NCBI RefSeq assembly: GCF_000723165.1
Contig: NZ_HG322949.1
Span: 2,328,881 to 2,392,880, forward strand
Length of the DNA: 64,000 nt
Direction of reading: 5' to 3'
DNA from: Janthinobacterium agaricidamnosum NBRC 102515 = DSM 9628
GTDB taxonomy: Bacteria; Pseudomonadota; Gammaproteobacteria; Burkholderiales; Burkholderiaceae_D
The notes under the pieces are model-generated. The model ran no database searches and was not told where the DNA came from. It saw only the letters and a program-made list of their open reading frames with translations. Every line of letters starts with the position of its first letter. The stretch's first letter is position 1. Of this stretch, positions 35,714 to 44,693 are shown one piece after another. The position numbers were made by a program, and so were the translations under genes.

Positions 35714-37726
35714 ATGCGCCCATCCCGAGGTTTCCTGTTATTTCCCTTGCTATTGGCCGGCTGCGGCGCCTTGCCGCCGGCGGCGCAGAGCACGCCGGCC
35801 GGAACCAGCGCCACGCTGGCGCTGCTGGAAACCACCGACTTGCACGGCAATGTGCTCAGCTACGATTATTACAAGCTCGCGCCGGAACCGGCTATCGGTC
35901 TGGAACGCACCGCCACGCTGATCGCCCAGGCGCGCGCGCAGTACGCCAATAATCTGCTGCTCGATAACGGCGACACCATCCAGGGCACCGCGCTGGCCGA
36001 TTACCAGGCGCTGGTGCAGCCGGTGCGCTGCGACCAGCCGCTGGCGGTCTACAAGGCGCTGAATCTGCTGAAAGCCGATGGCGGCGGCATCGGCAACCAT
36101 GAATTCAATTACGGCCTGGCGTATTTGAGCCAGGTCACCGGCAGCCAGTTCCAGGTCGGCGGCGTCGATGGATCGAAGCCGCGCTGCGCCGGACCGGATT
36201 TTCCGCAAGTGCTGGCCAACGTCTACAGCGTCAAGACGCGCCAGCCGCTGTTTGCGCCGTACCGCATCATCGACAAGCAGGTCAGCGCCACCGGCCCGGA
36301 CGGCCAGCCGCTGACGGCCACCATCAAGGTCGGCATCATCGGTTTTACCACCCCGACCATCCTGGCGTGGGACAAGCGCTGGCTGGCCGGGAATATCTAT
36401 ACCGAAGGCGTGCGCGAAACCGCGCAAAAATACCTGCCCGAGATGCGCAGCAAGGGCGCCGACCTGATCGTCGCCATTTCGCACGGCGGCCTGGATGGCA
36501 GCCCGTATTCGCCGACGATGGAAAACGGCAGCTATTATTTGTCGCAAGTGCCGGGCATCGACGCGATGCTGATCGGCCATTCGCACCAGGTATTCCCGAA
36601 TCCGGCCAGCACCGTCCCGCAATTCGATTTGCCGGGCGTGGACAAGGCCAGGGGCCTGGTCAACGGCGTGCCGACCGTGATGGCCAATTTGTGGGGCAAG
36701 CATTTGGGCGTGATCGGCTTGCACCTGACGTTCGACGGCAAGGCGTGGGCGGTCGACAGGAATAAGACCACGGTCGAGGCGCGCAGCATCCAGAATCCCG
36801 ACAAGAGTTATGTCGCGCCGGATCCACGCATCGCCGCGCTGGTCGCGGCAGAGCACGCGGCCACCATCCGCTATGTGCAAACGCCGATCGGCAAGACCGA
36901 TTTTCGCATGAGCTCGTATTTCGCCGACGTCGGCGACGTCAGCGCGATCCAGGTGGTGAACCAGGCGCAGCGCGATTACCTGGCCAGCTATGTCAAGGCC
37001 AACCTGCCGCAATACGCCGGCTTGCCGGTGCTGTCGATGTCGTCGCCGTTCAAGAGCGGTTCGGCCGGCGTCGGCGACTATACCGACGTCAAGGAGGGCA
37101 ATCTGGCGCTGAACAATGCCGCCGATTTGTACCTGTATCCGAATTCGCTGTACGGCGTCAAGCTGAGCGGGGCCGAAGTGAAGGCGTGGCTGGAACGTTC
37201 GGCCGAGCGGTTTAATACCATCGATCCAGCGAAAACCGGGCCGCAGGAATTGATCAATACGGCCTACCCAAGCTATAACTTCGATACCATCACCAGCCAG
37301 GATGTCGCTTATGTCATCGACGTTACGCAGGCGCCGGGCCGGCGCATCAAGGATTTGACGTACCGGGGCCAGCCGGTGGCCGCAACGCAGCAATTCCTGG
37401 TCGCGACCAATAATTACCGCGCCAGCGGCGGCGGCAATTTCCCTGGCCTGGACGGCAGCAAGACTATTCTGGCGTCGCCGGACAATAATCGCGAATTGCT
37501 GATCGCCTATATCGCGGCGGCCAGGACGCTGAGCCGGGCCGCCAACGGTTCCAGCCGCAGCTGGTCGTTCGCCAGGGTGGCCACCAAGGGGCCGGTGGTG
37601 TTCCATTCGGCGCCGAACATGGGCGATCTAGCCAAGGCGGCCGGCTTGCGCAATGTGACGATGTCGCAAGCCGACGATGGCGCCGGCAAGGGGTTTGCGC
37701 TGTACAGCATCGATCTGTCGAAATAA
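35714..37726 (+). CDS. cpdB: 2',3'-cyclic-nucleotide 2'-phosphodiesterase/3'-nucleotidase (lipoprotein)
   Basis: 670-residue metallophosphoesterase of the CpdB/UshA group that dephosphorylates extracytoplasmic nucleotides. A lipobox LLAGC follows a short signal peptide, so it is membrane-anchored rather than free in the periplasm. The metal-binding blocks are ETTDLHGNV, DNGDTIQG, GNHEFNYGL and GHSHQVF; the C-terminal 5'-nucleotidase domain contains ATNNYRASGGGNF. ATG 35714 is chosen as it starts the signal peptide; the upstream in-frame ATG at 35678 adds 12 non-signal residues. It is divergent from prfB. Confidence 0.92.
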   Translation: MRPSRGFLLFPLLLAGCGALPPAAQSTPAGTSATLALLETTDLHGNVLSYDYYKLAPEPAIGLERTATLIAQARAQYANNLLLDNGDTIQGTALADYQALVQPVRCDQPLAVYKALNLLKADGGGIGNHEFNYGLAYLSQVTGSQFQVGGVDGSKPRCAGPDFPQVLANVYSVKTRQPLFAPYRIIDKQVSATGPDGQPLTATIKVGIIGFTTPTILAWDKRWLAGNIYTEGVRETAQKYLPEMRSKGADLIVAISHGGLDGSPYSPTMENGSYYLSQVPGIDAMLIGHSHQVFPNPASTVPQFDLPGVDKARGLVNGVPTVMANLWGKHLGVIGLHLTFDGKAWAVDRNKTTVEARSIQNPDKSYVAPDPRIAALVAAEHAATIRYVQTPIGKTDFRMSSYFADVGDVSAIQVVNQAQRDYLASYVKANLPQYAGLPVLSMSSPFKSGSAGVGDYTDVKEGNLALNNAADLYLYPNSLYGVKLSGAEVKAWLERSAERFNTIDPAKTGPQELINTAYPSYNFDTITSQDVAYVIDVTQAPGRRIKDLTYRGQPVAATQQFLVATNNYRASGGGNFPGLDGSKTILASPDNNRELLIAYIAAARTLSRAANGSSRSWSFARVATKGPVVFHSAPNMGDLAKAAGLRNVTMSQADDGAGKGFALYSIDLSK

Positions 37727-37765
37727 AGCCTGGCCGCAAGCCACGCCTTGATCGACGGGTCCTGC

Positions 37766-38194
37766 TTACGGCGCCGGCGCGGCCTGATCCGCAGCCTGTA
37801 TCGCGTGCAAGCCTTGCACCGCGTCGAGGATGCCCTGCGGATCGCGCGCCAGCAGCGCCGTGCCCAGGCCGACCAGCGCCGCCGCGGCGGAGATTGCCTG
37901 CTTGATGTGGTCGATGCGCATGATGGTCTGTCTGGCGTGCTCGATGGCGCCGCTGACGCCTTGCATCGCCGCTTCCGCTCCTTCCGCGATCAGCACGATG
38001 CCATAGGCGCGCAATAGCGAGGCCACGTGGTCCAGCTGGTCTTCATATCCTTCCAGGTCGATGCGCTGTTGCAAGGTCAGCTTGTCATGCTGGCGGATGC
38101 GCAATTCCAGGATCTGGCTTGACGCCTGCGCCAGCAGGTTGGCCAGCGCATAGGATTCTTCCTTGTCCAGTACGGTATGGGTAGGGATGGCCAT
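37766..38194 (-). CDS. Uncharacterised helical protein
   Basis: 142 residues, mostly alpha-helical, with a hydrophobic stretch near residues 100-118 (IKQAISAAAALVGLGTALLA) that could be a membrane helix. AGGAG lies about 7 nt before the ATG. It begins 12 bp after the upstream lipoprotein gene and is surely co-transcribed with it. I do not recognise a family. The pair forms the distal end of the accessory island. Confidence 0.7.
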   Translation of the reverse strand: MAIPTHTVLDKEESYALANLLAQASSQILELRIRQHDKLTLQQRIDLEGYEDQLDHVASLLRAYGIVLIAEGAEAAMQGVSGAIEHARQTIMRIDHIKQAISAAAALVGLGTALLARDPQGILDAVQGLHAIQAADQAAPAP

Positions 38195-38206
38195 CAGATT
38201 CTCCTG

Positions 38207-39100
38207 TTACTGTACATTGTTATAAAAAACCGCTTGCTTGCGCAGCTTGTCGACGGCTTTTGAAAAATTGGCCAATTGCCGTTTCAAGCCGGGATCGTCG
38301 GGCTGGTTTTGTTTCAGGCGCAGTTCGGCTATGGTCTTTTGCAATTCATCGACCGAGGCCACGTAGGCGTCGACGATTTTTGCGCGCGCGCCCAATTGGT
38401 GTTCTTCGATGAACAGCATGCTCTTGGCGTAATTGCTGGCCAGCGGTTCCTTGACCGCCAGCTGGTCCAGCCGCATGCGCAGCTTGCCGATGTCGCCGGC
38501 TTCGTCATTCAGGCTGGCGCGGTAATTGGCCTGTGCATATTCCTTCAAGCCATTGGTGATCACCTTGATCGAGTCTTCTTCGTTGAGCAAGTCGCGGATG
38601 CCTGCTTTTTCCAGGTTGGCGGTCAGGGCGCTGCTCAGGCGCGCGGTCAGCGACATCACCTTGCCCAGTTTGTCGCCGTCGAACAAGGGCGCGCCCGACT
38701 CGCTGTTGGCGATGCCGCCCAGCGAGGCGCCCAGGCTGTCGAATTCGGTTTGATAGTTGGGCAGCCTGTCGTCCGCCAGCGCCGCCAGCGTGTCGGCGTA
38801 TTGGGCCAGTAAATCGTTCAGCGTGGCCATGACCTTGTTGTTACGGTCCAGGCTGGCACAGGACGAGCGCGCCGTGTTGTCGGCCTCTTGCGGGTCGTAG
38901 CGTTCGCCGGCGATCAGTTTTTTGCGCTTGATTTTTTCCGTGCAACTATTCACGGTGGCGTCCAGCATCGGGTCGAATGCGCCGGACATTTTCTTGGTCT
39001 GGTCGGCGAACGTGCGCACCGGCGCCAGGTTGGTGCAGCCGGCCAGCAGCCCGCCGGTCAGCAGGCACAGGCCCAGGTAATGCAAATGGGTGGACTTCAC
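38207..39100 (-). CDS. Uncharacterised lipoprotein
   Basis: 297 residues. The start is set by the ribosome site: GGAGG (39106-39110) lies 5 nt before a GTG at 39100, so the ATG at 39112 and the longer frame to 39214 are less likely. The signal peptide HYLGLCLLTGGLLAGC ends in a lipobox. The mature part is almost entirely helical with heptad-like spacing, suggesting a coiled-coil periplasmic protein. No recognised domain. It is followed at 12 bp by the helical protein gene, and both may work together at the envelope. Confidence 0.75.
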   Translation of the reverse strand: MKSTHLHYLGLCLLTGGLLAGCTNLAPVRTFADQTKKMSGAFDPMLDATVNSCTEKIKRKKLIAGERYDPQEADNTARSSCASLDRNNKVMATLNDLLAQYADTLAALADDRLPNYQTEFDSLGASLGGIANSESGAPLFDGDKLGKVMSLTARLSSALTANLEKAGIRDLLNEEDSIKVITNGLKEYAQANYRASLNDEAGDIGKLRMRLDQLAVKEPLASNYAKSMLFIEEHQLGARAKIVDAYVASVDELQKTIAELRLKQNQPDDPGLKRQLANFSKAVDKLRKQAVFYNNVQ

Positions 39101-39404
39101 GATTTCCTCCATGCGGCGTGGATGGTTGCAATGCCGCGCGCCTTGCACTGCCGAAATCTCACAAATGCGATGTGTGAAGACATCTGCAATGCCGCGCGCG
39201 CCTGGCACTGTCAATCAACCTTAGCACTGGCACAGTTGGGTGGCTTGCGCAAGATCAGTTTGCCGGATTGCGGCGGTATATTGTCCGTCTGGCGGACTGG
39301 CGCGCATGGACCGCGGTCCGGGCACGTGCAAGGAGGGAGGGGAGCTTGTGCCGGCCTGCCTGGCAAGTGGATTTTGTTGCCGGCGCTGCGCCATATTGCG
39401 CTGA

Positions 39405-39725
39405 TCAGTGCGTCACGCGCTTTTCCTGCTGGACCAGGATGAACGGGCTGACCACCACCGCCCACAGGCTGGCGTCGGCCGCCTGCCAGTGCAGGGCCTG
39501 CTGATCGGATACCTTCATCACCTTGCCGTCGGCCATCCATTGCACGATGCTGGCCTTGTCGTCGTGTGAAATGCGTACCGCGACGTCGACCAGGTCGAGC
39601 TCGTCGGCGACAAACACCACGTTGCCTTGCGCGAAGTGTTTTTCCAGCTCGCTCCAGGGCAGGCGCGCGGTTTCGCTATTGACTTTGGCGCGCAGTTCGG
39701 TATCGTTTTCAGGTTTGGTGTGCAT
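39405..39725 (-). CDS. DUF2288 family protein
   Basis: 106 residues matching the DUF2288 pattern: an N-terminal LRAKVNSETARLPWSELEKHFAQG, then VVFVADELDLVDVAVRI and a C-terminal LWAVVVSPFILVQ strand. Small cytoplasmic protein of unknown function. It sits just after the toxin-antitoxin pair but is separated from it by a terminator-like hairpin, so it probably has its own promoter. Confidence 0.85.
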   Translation of the reverse strand: MHTKPENDTELRAKVNSETARLPWSELEKHFAQGNVVFVADELDLVDVAVRISHDDKASIVQWMADGKVMKVSDQQALHWQAADASLWAVVVSPFILVQQEKRVTH

Positions 39726-39747
39726 GATGGTGTTCGGATGACATGAT

Positions 39748-39793
39748 TAAAAAAGCCGCTGCCGCTCAGATCAACGCTATTGCCGGCAGCGGC
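39748..39793 (-). terminator. Terminator overlapping the RES toxin 3' end
   Basis: GCCGCTGCCG (39755-39764) and CGGCAGCGGC (39784-39793) form a 10-bp perfect stem with a 19-nt loop. On the minus strand it is followed by six T. The toxin stop codon lies in the loop, so the hairpin closes the toxin-antitoxin transcript. Confidence 0.8.
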
Positions 39794-40461
39794 GTACCCG
39801 CCCATGTTAACCGATAGGCCTGTCCTTTGCGAACATTGCCGACCAGGGCCGGCCGGAAACAGGCCAGGTTGATGCCGCCGGCCCGCCGCACGCTGGGGAA
39901 AATCAGGCCCATCGAACCGGCGTCGAGCAGGTGCTTGGCCAGCTGCTGCGAGTGGATATAGCTGGCCGGGTCCAGGCAATTGCCGAAGCGCGGCAAGCCG
40001 CGCACATCGTGGAAGCTGGCGTTGAAGTCGGCCAGCAGCGCCTGGTAATTGACGCTATCGTCGAAACGGCCGATTTCCATGTATTCGACGGTTTTATGGA
40101 ACACGATTTCAGCCAGCGCGGTATCGCTGTCGAATGCGCAATACCATGCGCCGCGTTCGCCATCGTTGAAACGGCTGCCTTCCGGCCGCGCATACGTGTA
40201 GGCGGCGTTGATGATGCGGAAGTTCGGCACGCCGAACACCAGTTCATCGACGCCGATGCCGGGTGCGCCGCCGTGTTCGGCGATCAGGCGGTCGTTGGTG
40301 GCGTTATCGAGCTCGAACAGCTCGCCCAGGTGGTCGGCATCGTCGGACAGCGGGGCCAGCACCGAGTCTTCCATGTCGGCGAAACGCGAGGGTAGCAGCC
40401 GGCAGGTGTCGAACTGGCGCAGCGCGGAGAGCGGCGGCAGGGCGGGGCCGGCCAAGGTCAC
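39766..40461 (-). CDS. RES-domain toxin (NAD-degrading type)
   Basis: 231 residues. The RES domain shows the conserved Arg, Tyr and Glu in SRFNDGERGAWYCAFDSDTALAEIVFHK and a C-terminal SVRRAGGINLACFRP segment. RES toxins of Xre-RES modules degrade NAD+ and halt growth. The start is GTG 40461, which overlaps the antitoxin stop as GTGA, with GGAGG just upstream; the frame is open further upstream but that part is antitoxin antiphase sequence. Translational coupling to the antitoxin is clear. Confidence 0.9.
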   Translation of the reverse strand: MTLAGPALPPLSALRQFDTCRLLPSRFADMEDSVLAPLSDDADHLGELFELDNATNDRLIAEHGGAPGIGVDELVFGVPNFRIINAAYTYARPEGSRFNDGERGAWYCAFDSDTALAEIVFHKTVEYMEIGRFDDSVNYQALLADFNASFHDVRGLPRFGNCLDPASYIHSQQLAKHLLDAGSMGLIFPSVRRAGGINLACFRPALVGNVRKGQAYRLTWAGTPLPAIALI

Positions 40462-40901
40462 AGCCCTCCGCGGCGGGCGTCGAGCAGCTTGCGCACGGTT
40501 TGCATCGCCAGCAAGCCGCCGGCCAGCATCTGCGACAGCGGCGTGCGGCCGCCGAAAATCTGGTTCTTGTTCGGCAGGCTGACCCACTCATCGGCCAGTT
40601 GGTCGCCGTAGAGGATGTGCAATGCCTTGTAAATGCCGAGCAGATAGGAAATGCGCGTGATGCGGTCGACTTCCAGGATACGGTCGGGATTCTTTTTCCA
40701 CTCATAAAACGCGCTGCTGGACAAGCCGCCGAGCAATTCGCGGGCGTCTTCGTCGCGCAGCTTCCAGGCGGCGATCAGCTTGAAAAAGCCTTTCAGCGCG
40801 GATTTCGACAAGCGCTCGCGCTCGGCCCTGGCGTTCAGATCGACCAGCACGGCCGGTTCAAAGCGGCTTTTGGGGTAGGCGTAGGCTAGATTCATCATCA
40901 C
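40458..40901 (-). CDS. Xre/MbcA/ParS-type antitoxin
   Basis: 147 residues. A helical N-terminal DNA-binding Xre-like domain contains WKLRDEDARELLGGLSSSAFYEWKKNP. The C-terminal MbcA/ParS/Xre toxin-binding domain contains RISYLLGIYKALHILYGDQLADEWVSLPNKNQIFGGRTPLSQML. It neutralises the RES toxin encoded immediately downstream and should repress its own promoter. Three consecutive ATGs open the gene; AGGAG favours the second or third. A perfect palindrome covers the ribosome site and promoter. Confidence 0.9.
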   Translation of the reverse strand: MMMNLAYAYPKSRFEPAVLVDLNARAERERLSKSALKGFFKLIAAWKLRDEDARELLGGLSSSAFYEWKKNPDRILEVDRITRISYLLGIYKALHILYGDQLADEWVSLPNKNQIFGGRTPLSQMLAGGLLAMQTVRKLLDARRGGL

Positions 40902-40902
40902 T

Positions 40903-40934
40903 CCTTTTATGGATTATTTATACTCCATAAAAGG
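40903..40934. promoter_or_regulatory. Palindromic operator/promoter of the Xre-RES module
   Basis: CCTTTTATGGA (40903-40913) and TCCATAAAAGG (40924-40934) are a perfect 11-bp inverted repeat with a 10-bp AT spacer. On the minus strand the spacer contains a TATAAA-like -10, and the proximal arm contains the AGGAG ribosome site. Antitoxin binding would block both transcription start and, by design, the leader. Confidence 0.75.
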
Positions 40935-40961
40935 TTTTGTGGCAAGCGTGGCGCGCGCTCC

Positions 40962-42086
40962 TCAAGGCGTGAATTCAATACTGATGCCGGCGTCCGCTTG
41001 TTCCGGGTAGCGGGTCGAAAAATCGTAGCGCGCCTTCAACTCCGGCTGATCCCAGGGCGCAGTCCGCGCGCAGCGGTAGTTGAACAGCAGCTCCAGCGGC
41101 CGTGGCGCGTGCACGATGACGCGGGCGATCGCCTCGGCATCGGGATGGTTGAAGTAACTGCCGTCGCTGGAAATGATATAACGTTGACAGCACAGGCGAT
41201 GCAGCAGCGCGGGGCTGATATTGCCGCGGCTGCCATGATGGGGCAGCTTGACCAGGTCGAGCGGCAGCCTGGCTTGCTGCCGCATCCCCGGCAAGCGCTT
41301 GAGCGCGGCTTCGATGACTTGCGGATGCGCATCGCCCGGCAGCAGGCAGCGAATCGCGCCGTATTCGAGCAGCAGGCCGATGCTGCTGCCATTGGCGGGC
41401 GCGCGGTCGGCGCTGAATGGCTGCGCGGCCAGCGCCTCGACATCCAGCGCGGCGCCGCTGGCAAAGCTGGGAACGGCGAGCCGCCTGATGGCCGCCAGGC
41501 GCTGCATGTCTGCTTCGGTGCTGTCGGGAGCGAGTCCGGCGCGTAGCAATTCCTGGTCCCAGTTCAGGCGCAAGCGCCGCAGTTGCGGCGCGGCCGGCGA
41601 CAGGATGACGGCGCTGGCCTCGCCTGGCAGGACCAGCGGCGGCAGCGGGCCCGGCGCCGCCATCACCGGGCCGCCGTTAAAAGGGCGATTCCACGCGATG
41701 TTGCGGGCGCGTATCAAGGCACTCAGATATTCTCCCTGCACGACCCCGTAACTTTGCTGCGCCAGCCGTTGGCCGGAGGTCGCCGCGCCGCTTAATTGAT
41801 GCAGGCCGTTGTACCAGATGTCGCTGACCGACAGTTGCAGCTCCCGGTCGCGCAGCAGCTTGATGATGCCTTCGATATGATCGCCATCAATATGCGTGGC
41901 GATCAGCAGGTCGATGCGCCGTTGTCCCCGCGGCAGGCGGTTCACGCGCCGCCTTAGCGCCTGGTAGGCAAAGGCAGGTCCGCCGTCGATCAGGATGCGG
42001 TGGGGATGCGCGGGGTCGCCATATTCTATCCACACACAATCGCCGTGGCGCGCAGCGAGAAATTCGATGCGGAACATGGCTGCCAT
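40962..42086 (-). CDS. ComEC/Rec2-like metallo-beta-lactamase-fold hydrolase
   Basis: 374 residues, a soluble stand-alone MBL-fold protein like the C-terminal domain of ComEC. Metal-binding motifs: RHGDCVWIEYG, ATHIDGDHIEG (THxDxDH), a late PGDAHP aspartate and LPHHGSRGN. It probably hydrolyses a phosphodiester or nucleotide, but the substrate is unknown. It begins 3 bp after the patatin stop, so it is the last gene of the CHAT-STAND operon. A 60-bp gap separates it from the toxin-antitoxin pair, which has its own operator. Confidence 0.82.
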   Translation of the reverse strand: MAAMFRIEFLAARHGDCVWIEYGDPAHPHRILIDGGPAFAYQALRRRVNRLPRGQRRIDLLIATHIDGDHIEGIIKLLRDRELQLSVSDIWYNGLHQLSGAATSGQRLAQQSYGVVQGEYLSALIRARNIAWNRPFNGGPVMAAPGPLPPLVLPGEASAVILSPAAPQLRRLRLNWDQELLRAGLAPDSTEADMQRLAAIRRLAVPSFASGAALDVEALAAQPFSADRAPANGSSIGLLLEYGAIRCLLPGDAHPQVIEAALKRLPGMRQQARLPLDLVKLPHHGSRGNISPALLHRLCCQRYIISSDGSYFNHPDAEAIARVIVHAPRPLELLFNYRCARTAPWDQPELKARYDFSTRYPEQADAGISIEFTP

Positions 42087-42089
42087 GGT

Positions 42090-43190
42090 TCACAGCGCAA
42101 ACTGCGGAAACGGCCAGGCTCCCGCCTTTGAACCGCGAGCCAGGTGGCGCCGCAGCGCCGCATCGGCCAGCGCATAGCCCCAGTTGACCAGCATGCCTTG
42201 TTCTTCCTCGGAAAATCGGTTGAGCCGGGTGCGTATGCCGGCCAGTTGCCGTGAACGCGCGCTATCCTGGCTCATCGGGTCGGCCAGCCCGTAGTTGCCG
42301 ATGGCGCTGGCGATGCCCCAGTACGCTCCTTTGCGCACGCCATTGTGCAATTCGCCCAGCAACTGGCGTTTGCGCAGCGCGCGCTGCTGTTCGGTACAGA
42401 TATCGAGTACCCGCAGCAATTGCCGCGGCCATGACGACGATGGCGTGGGGTTGATGGCGAACGGTTTTCCGGCGTCGCTGACCAGCACGGTGTCGTAGCG
42501 GCGCCATACCGATTCCAGTCCCATATTGTCGTAAACGCCACCATCGGTCAGCACCATGCGCCGGCGCAAAGCGGGATCGCCGGATCGCAGCGCGCCTTGC
42601 GTGATGCGCCATTGGCACGGATCGGTGTCGATATAGACCGGCGACAGCCATGGCGGGAAACCGCTGGACGCGGCAACCACGCGGGCCAGCGGCAGCGCCG
42701 GCAAGTCCAGCATGCCGAGCTTGTAGTCGGCCAGGTATTTGCGCGACATGCGCACGCTGGCGCCGGTTTGCAGGCTGGTTGCGTAGAAGACAAAGGCGGG
42801 ATTTCTGCTTTCGTCCGGCAAGTCTTGCAGTGTCGCGGCGCCAAACAGCCCTTGCCGGTATCTGGCCTCGAGTTGTCCGCCTATGCCGCTGCGCGGTGAA
42901 AACAGGCCGCTCAAGCCAGCCGATATGTCGATACCCTTCAGGCAAAAGCGCATCAGCGGTTGCGCCACGACGGTACTGAAATTGTCCGCGATACCGCCGC
43001 TGAAGTGCAATTCCGGCCAGTGCAGCGCCAACACGGCGTTGGTGATCGATCCGCCCGACACGCTGGTGATGCGCTTGACCGACGACAGCATGCCGAGTTC
43101 GTTGAGCCGCCACAGCGAACCCAGATTGAACAGCGCGGCGCGAAACCCGCCGCCCGATAGCGCCAATCCCGTGCCTGTCTCTGCCATCAT
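42090..43190 (-). CDS. Patatin-like phospholipase
   Basis: 366 residues. Oxyanion motif SGGGFRAALF (residues about 12-21), nucleophile elbow TSVSGGS and the catalytic Asp in TDGGVYDNMG form a complete Ser-Asp lipase site. No signal peptide is present, so it acts in the cytoplasm, presumably on the inner membrane, as patatin effectors of CBASS-type immune systems do. It sits in an operon 42 bp after the caspase-like gene and 3 bp before the MBL gene. Confidence 0.88.
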   Translation of the reverse strand: MMAETGTGLALSGGGFRAALFNLGSLWRLNELGMLSSVKRITSVSGGSITNAVLALHWPELHFSGGIADNFSTVVAQPLMRFCLKGIDISAGLSGLFSPRSGIGGQLEARYRQGLFGAATLQDLPDESRNPAFVFYATSLQTGASVRMSRKYLADYKLGMLDLPALPLARVVAASSGFPPWLSPVYIDTDPCQWRITQGALRSGDPALRRRMVLTDGGVYDNMGLESVWRRYDTVLVSDAGKPFAINPTPSSSWPRQLLRVLDICTEQQRALRKRQLLGELHNGVRKGAYWGIASAIGNYGLADPMSQDSARSRQLAGIRTRLNRFSEEEQGMLVNWGYALADAALRRHLARGSKAGAWPFPQFAL

Positions 43191-43232
43191 TGCCTCGCCT
43201 GGCTGGTCATGCCATCATTTCATGTCACCGCG

Positions 43233-44693
43233 TCAGGCGAGGGCGGCCAGCCGTACCGCGGGATCGCCGACGATGACGTAATTGCGCGCGTCGTTGAGCG
43301 CGGTCCACATGCCGGCTATCCGCGCATGGTCGATTTTCCTGCCGTTGCGGATACGTCCCAGCTCCTCGGTCAATCCTGCCGCCAGCACGGCATGGCGCAG
43401 GCCGAAAATATCCATCGCATGGCCGACGGTATAACCATCCATCAGGCTGCACAGCAGGTCTTCGAACATGCCGATCTGTGCCGCCTTGGCTCCCGGCCAC
43501 ATGAAGGAATAACCCCAGGCCCGGTCGACATGGCCGATGAAGGCCAGCGCGCCGCCGCCGGCATGTCCCAGCAGTTGCTGCGCCAGCGGCGCCAGCATCG
43601 GCGCGGCGGCAATCCGGCGCGGGGCTTGCCGCGTGCCCGCCGCAAAGTTGTCGAATTGCGGCGTGCCGGCGCTGTAGCAGGCAAAATGCAGGCTGACCAG
43701 GCCGGCCGGACTAGGCCCGCGGCGCGCGTCTTCGCCGGAAAAGAAGAACGCCGGCGGCAAGGCGCCGGCGTGCGCCAGTGGGCCGGGCCAATCCTGGCAA
43801 AGCAGCGCGCCCTGGCAGCTGGCCTGGCGTGCGTCGCCGGCCGGGAAGCCGACGCCGTGGCTGGCGGTGAGCAGCAGCGCCGGATCGCGCCGGCTGCCGA
43901 TCAGGCCGGCCAGGCATGCCTTGTCCGCATCGTTGCCCAGATGGCTATCCAGCGACCAGCCTGGCGTCCGGCGCGTGGCGCAAGCGCTGGACAAGGCGCT
44001 GGACAAGGGGCGCGCCAGATGTTCAAGCGACAAGGCGGTCGCCTCGTCGTCGGGATTGGCGGGGGCGAAGAGCGCGACCCGGCGTGCCCGCCGCAGCTTG
44101 CCCTGTTCCGCATCGACGACGCTGCGGGCGTAATTGGCCTATTGCTCCAATGTATCGAAGGCGATGCGCCCTACCGCATATTGCACCCCCAGTTGATGCT
44201 GGAAAGAAAAAGGAATCTGATGCGGCGTGCCGACCAGCAGCACATAATAGGGCAAGCGCAGCGGATTGGGCGCCTGTCCCGGCGCACTGTCATTCTCGAT
44301 TAAAAAGTCGTCGCAGGACATGCCGGGCCGATATCCCCGGCTGGCGCGGTATTCCCGATAGCAGGGCTTGTGCTGGTTGGCCTGGGCTTGGCGCCAATTC
44401 AGCAACGGCGCCAGTGCAGCGTGGATGCCGGGTTCGGCGGCGCTGTGGAACAGCACTCCCCAGCCGGCCTGCGCCAGTTGTTCGGCATCGATCCCGTAGC
44501 CAGGCGCCAGATGGGGTTCTGCCTGCGCCAGCTTATGCCTGGCGCCGCATGCCGCAGGATGCGCGGGGAGGCCGAGCGCGAGGGCGGAAAGCTGCTCCGG
44601 CGCCAGGGCCGCCTCGATATAGCGGCCGCTGGCGCCATTGACGCCATTGGGCGCGCAGCGGAGCGCCGGGACCGGTGCCTGAAGCGTGTTCAT
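43233..44693 (-). pseudogene. Caspase-fold cysteine protease-like protein interrupted by an in-frame TAG
   Basis: One continuous frame of 487 codons with a single amber codon at 44139-44141 (codon 185); without it the protein would be 486 residues. The upstream part ends FDTLEQ and the frame resumes without shift at ANYARSVVDAEQGKL, so the two ORFs (44693-44139, and the part with first ATG at 44033) are one gene. The second part has a caspase/CHAT/gingipain-like dyad: LLLTASHGVGF (His about 279) after a hydrophobic strand and LVSLHFACYSAGTP (Cys about 339). It starts with ATGA overlapping the STAND stop. Exact peptidase family is not certain. It could be a pseudogene, a suppressed or readthrough gene, or a sequence error. 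Confidence 0.75.

Noticed and set aside
39766-40587. Longer start for the RES toxin at 40587
   Set aside because: The extra 42 residues are antiphase antitoxin sequence; GTG 40461 has GGAGG and a GTGA overlap with the antitoxin stop.
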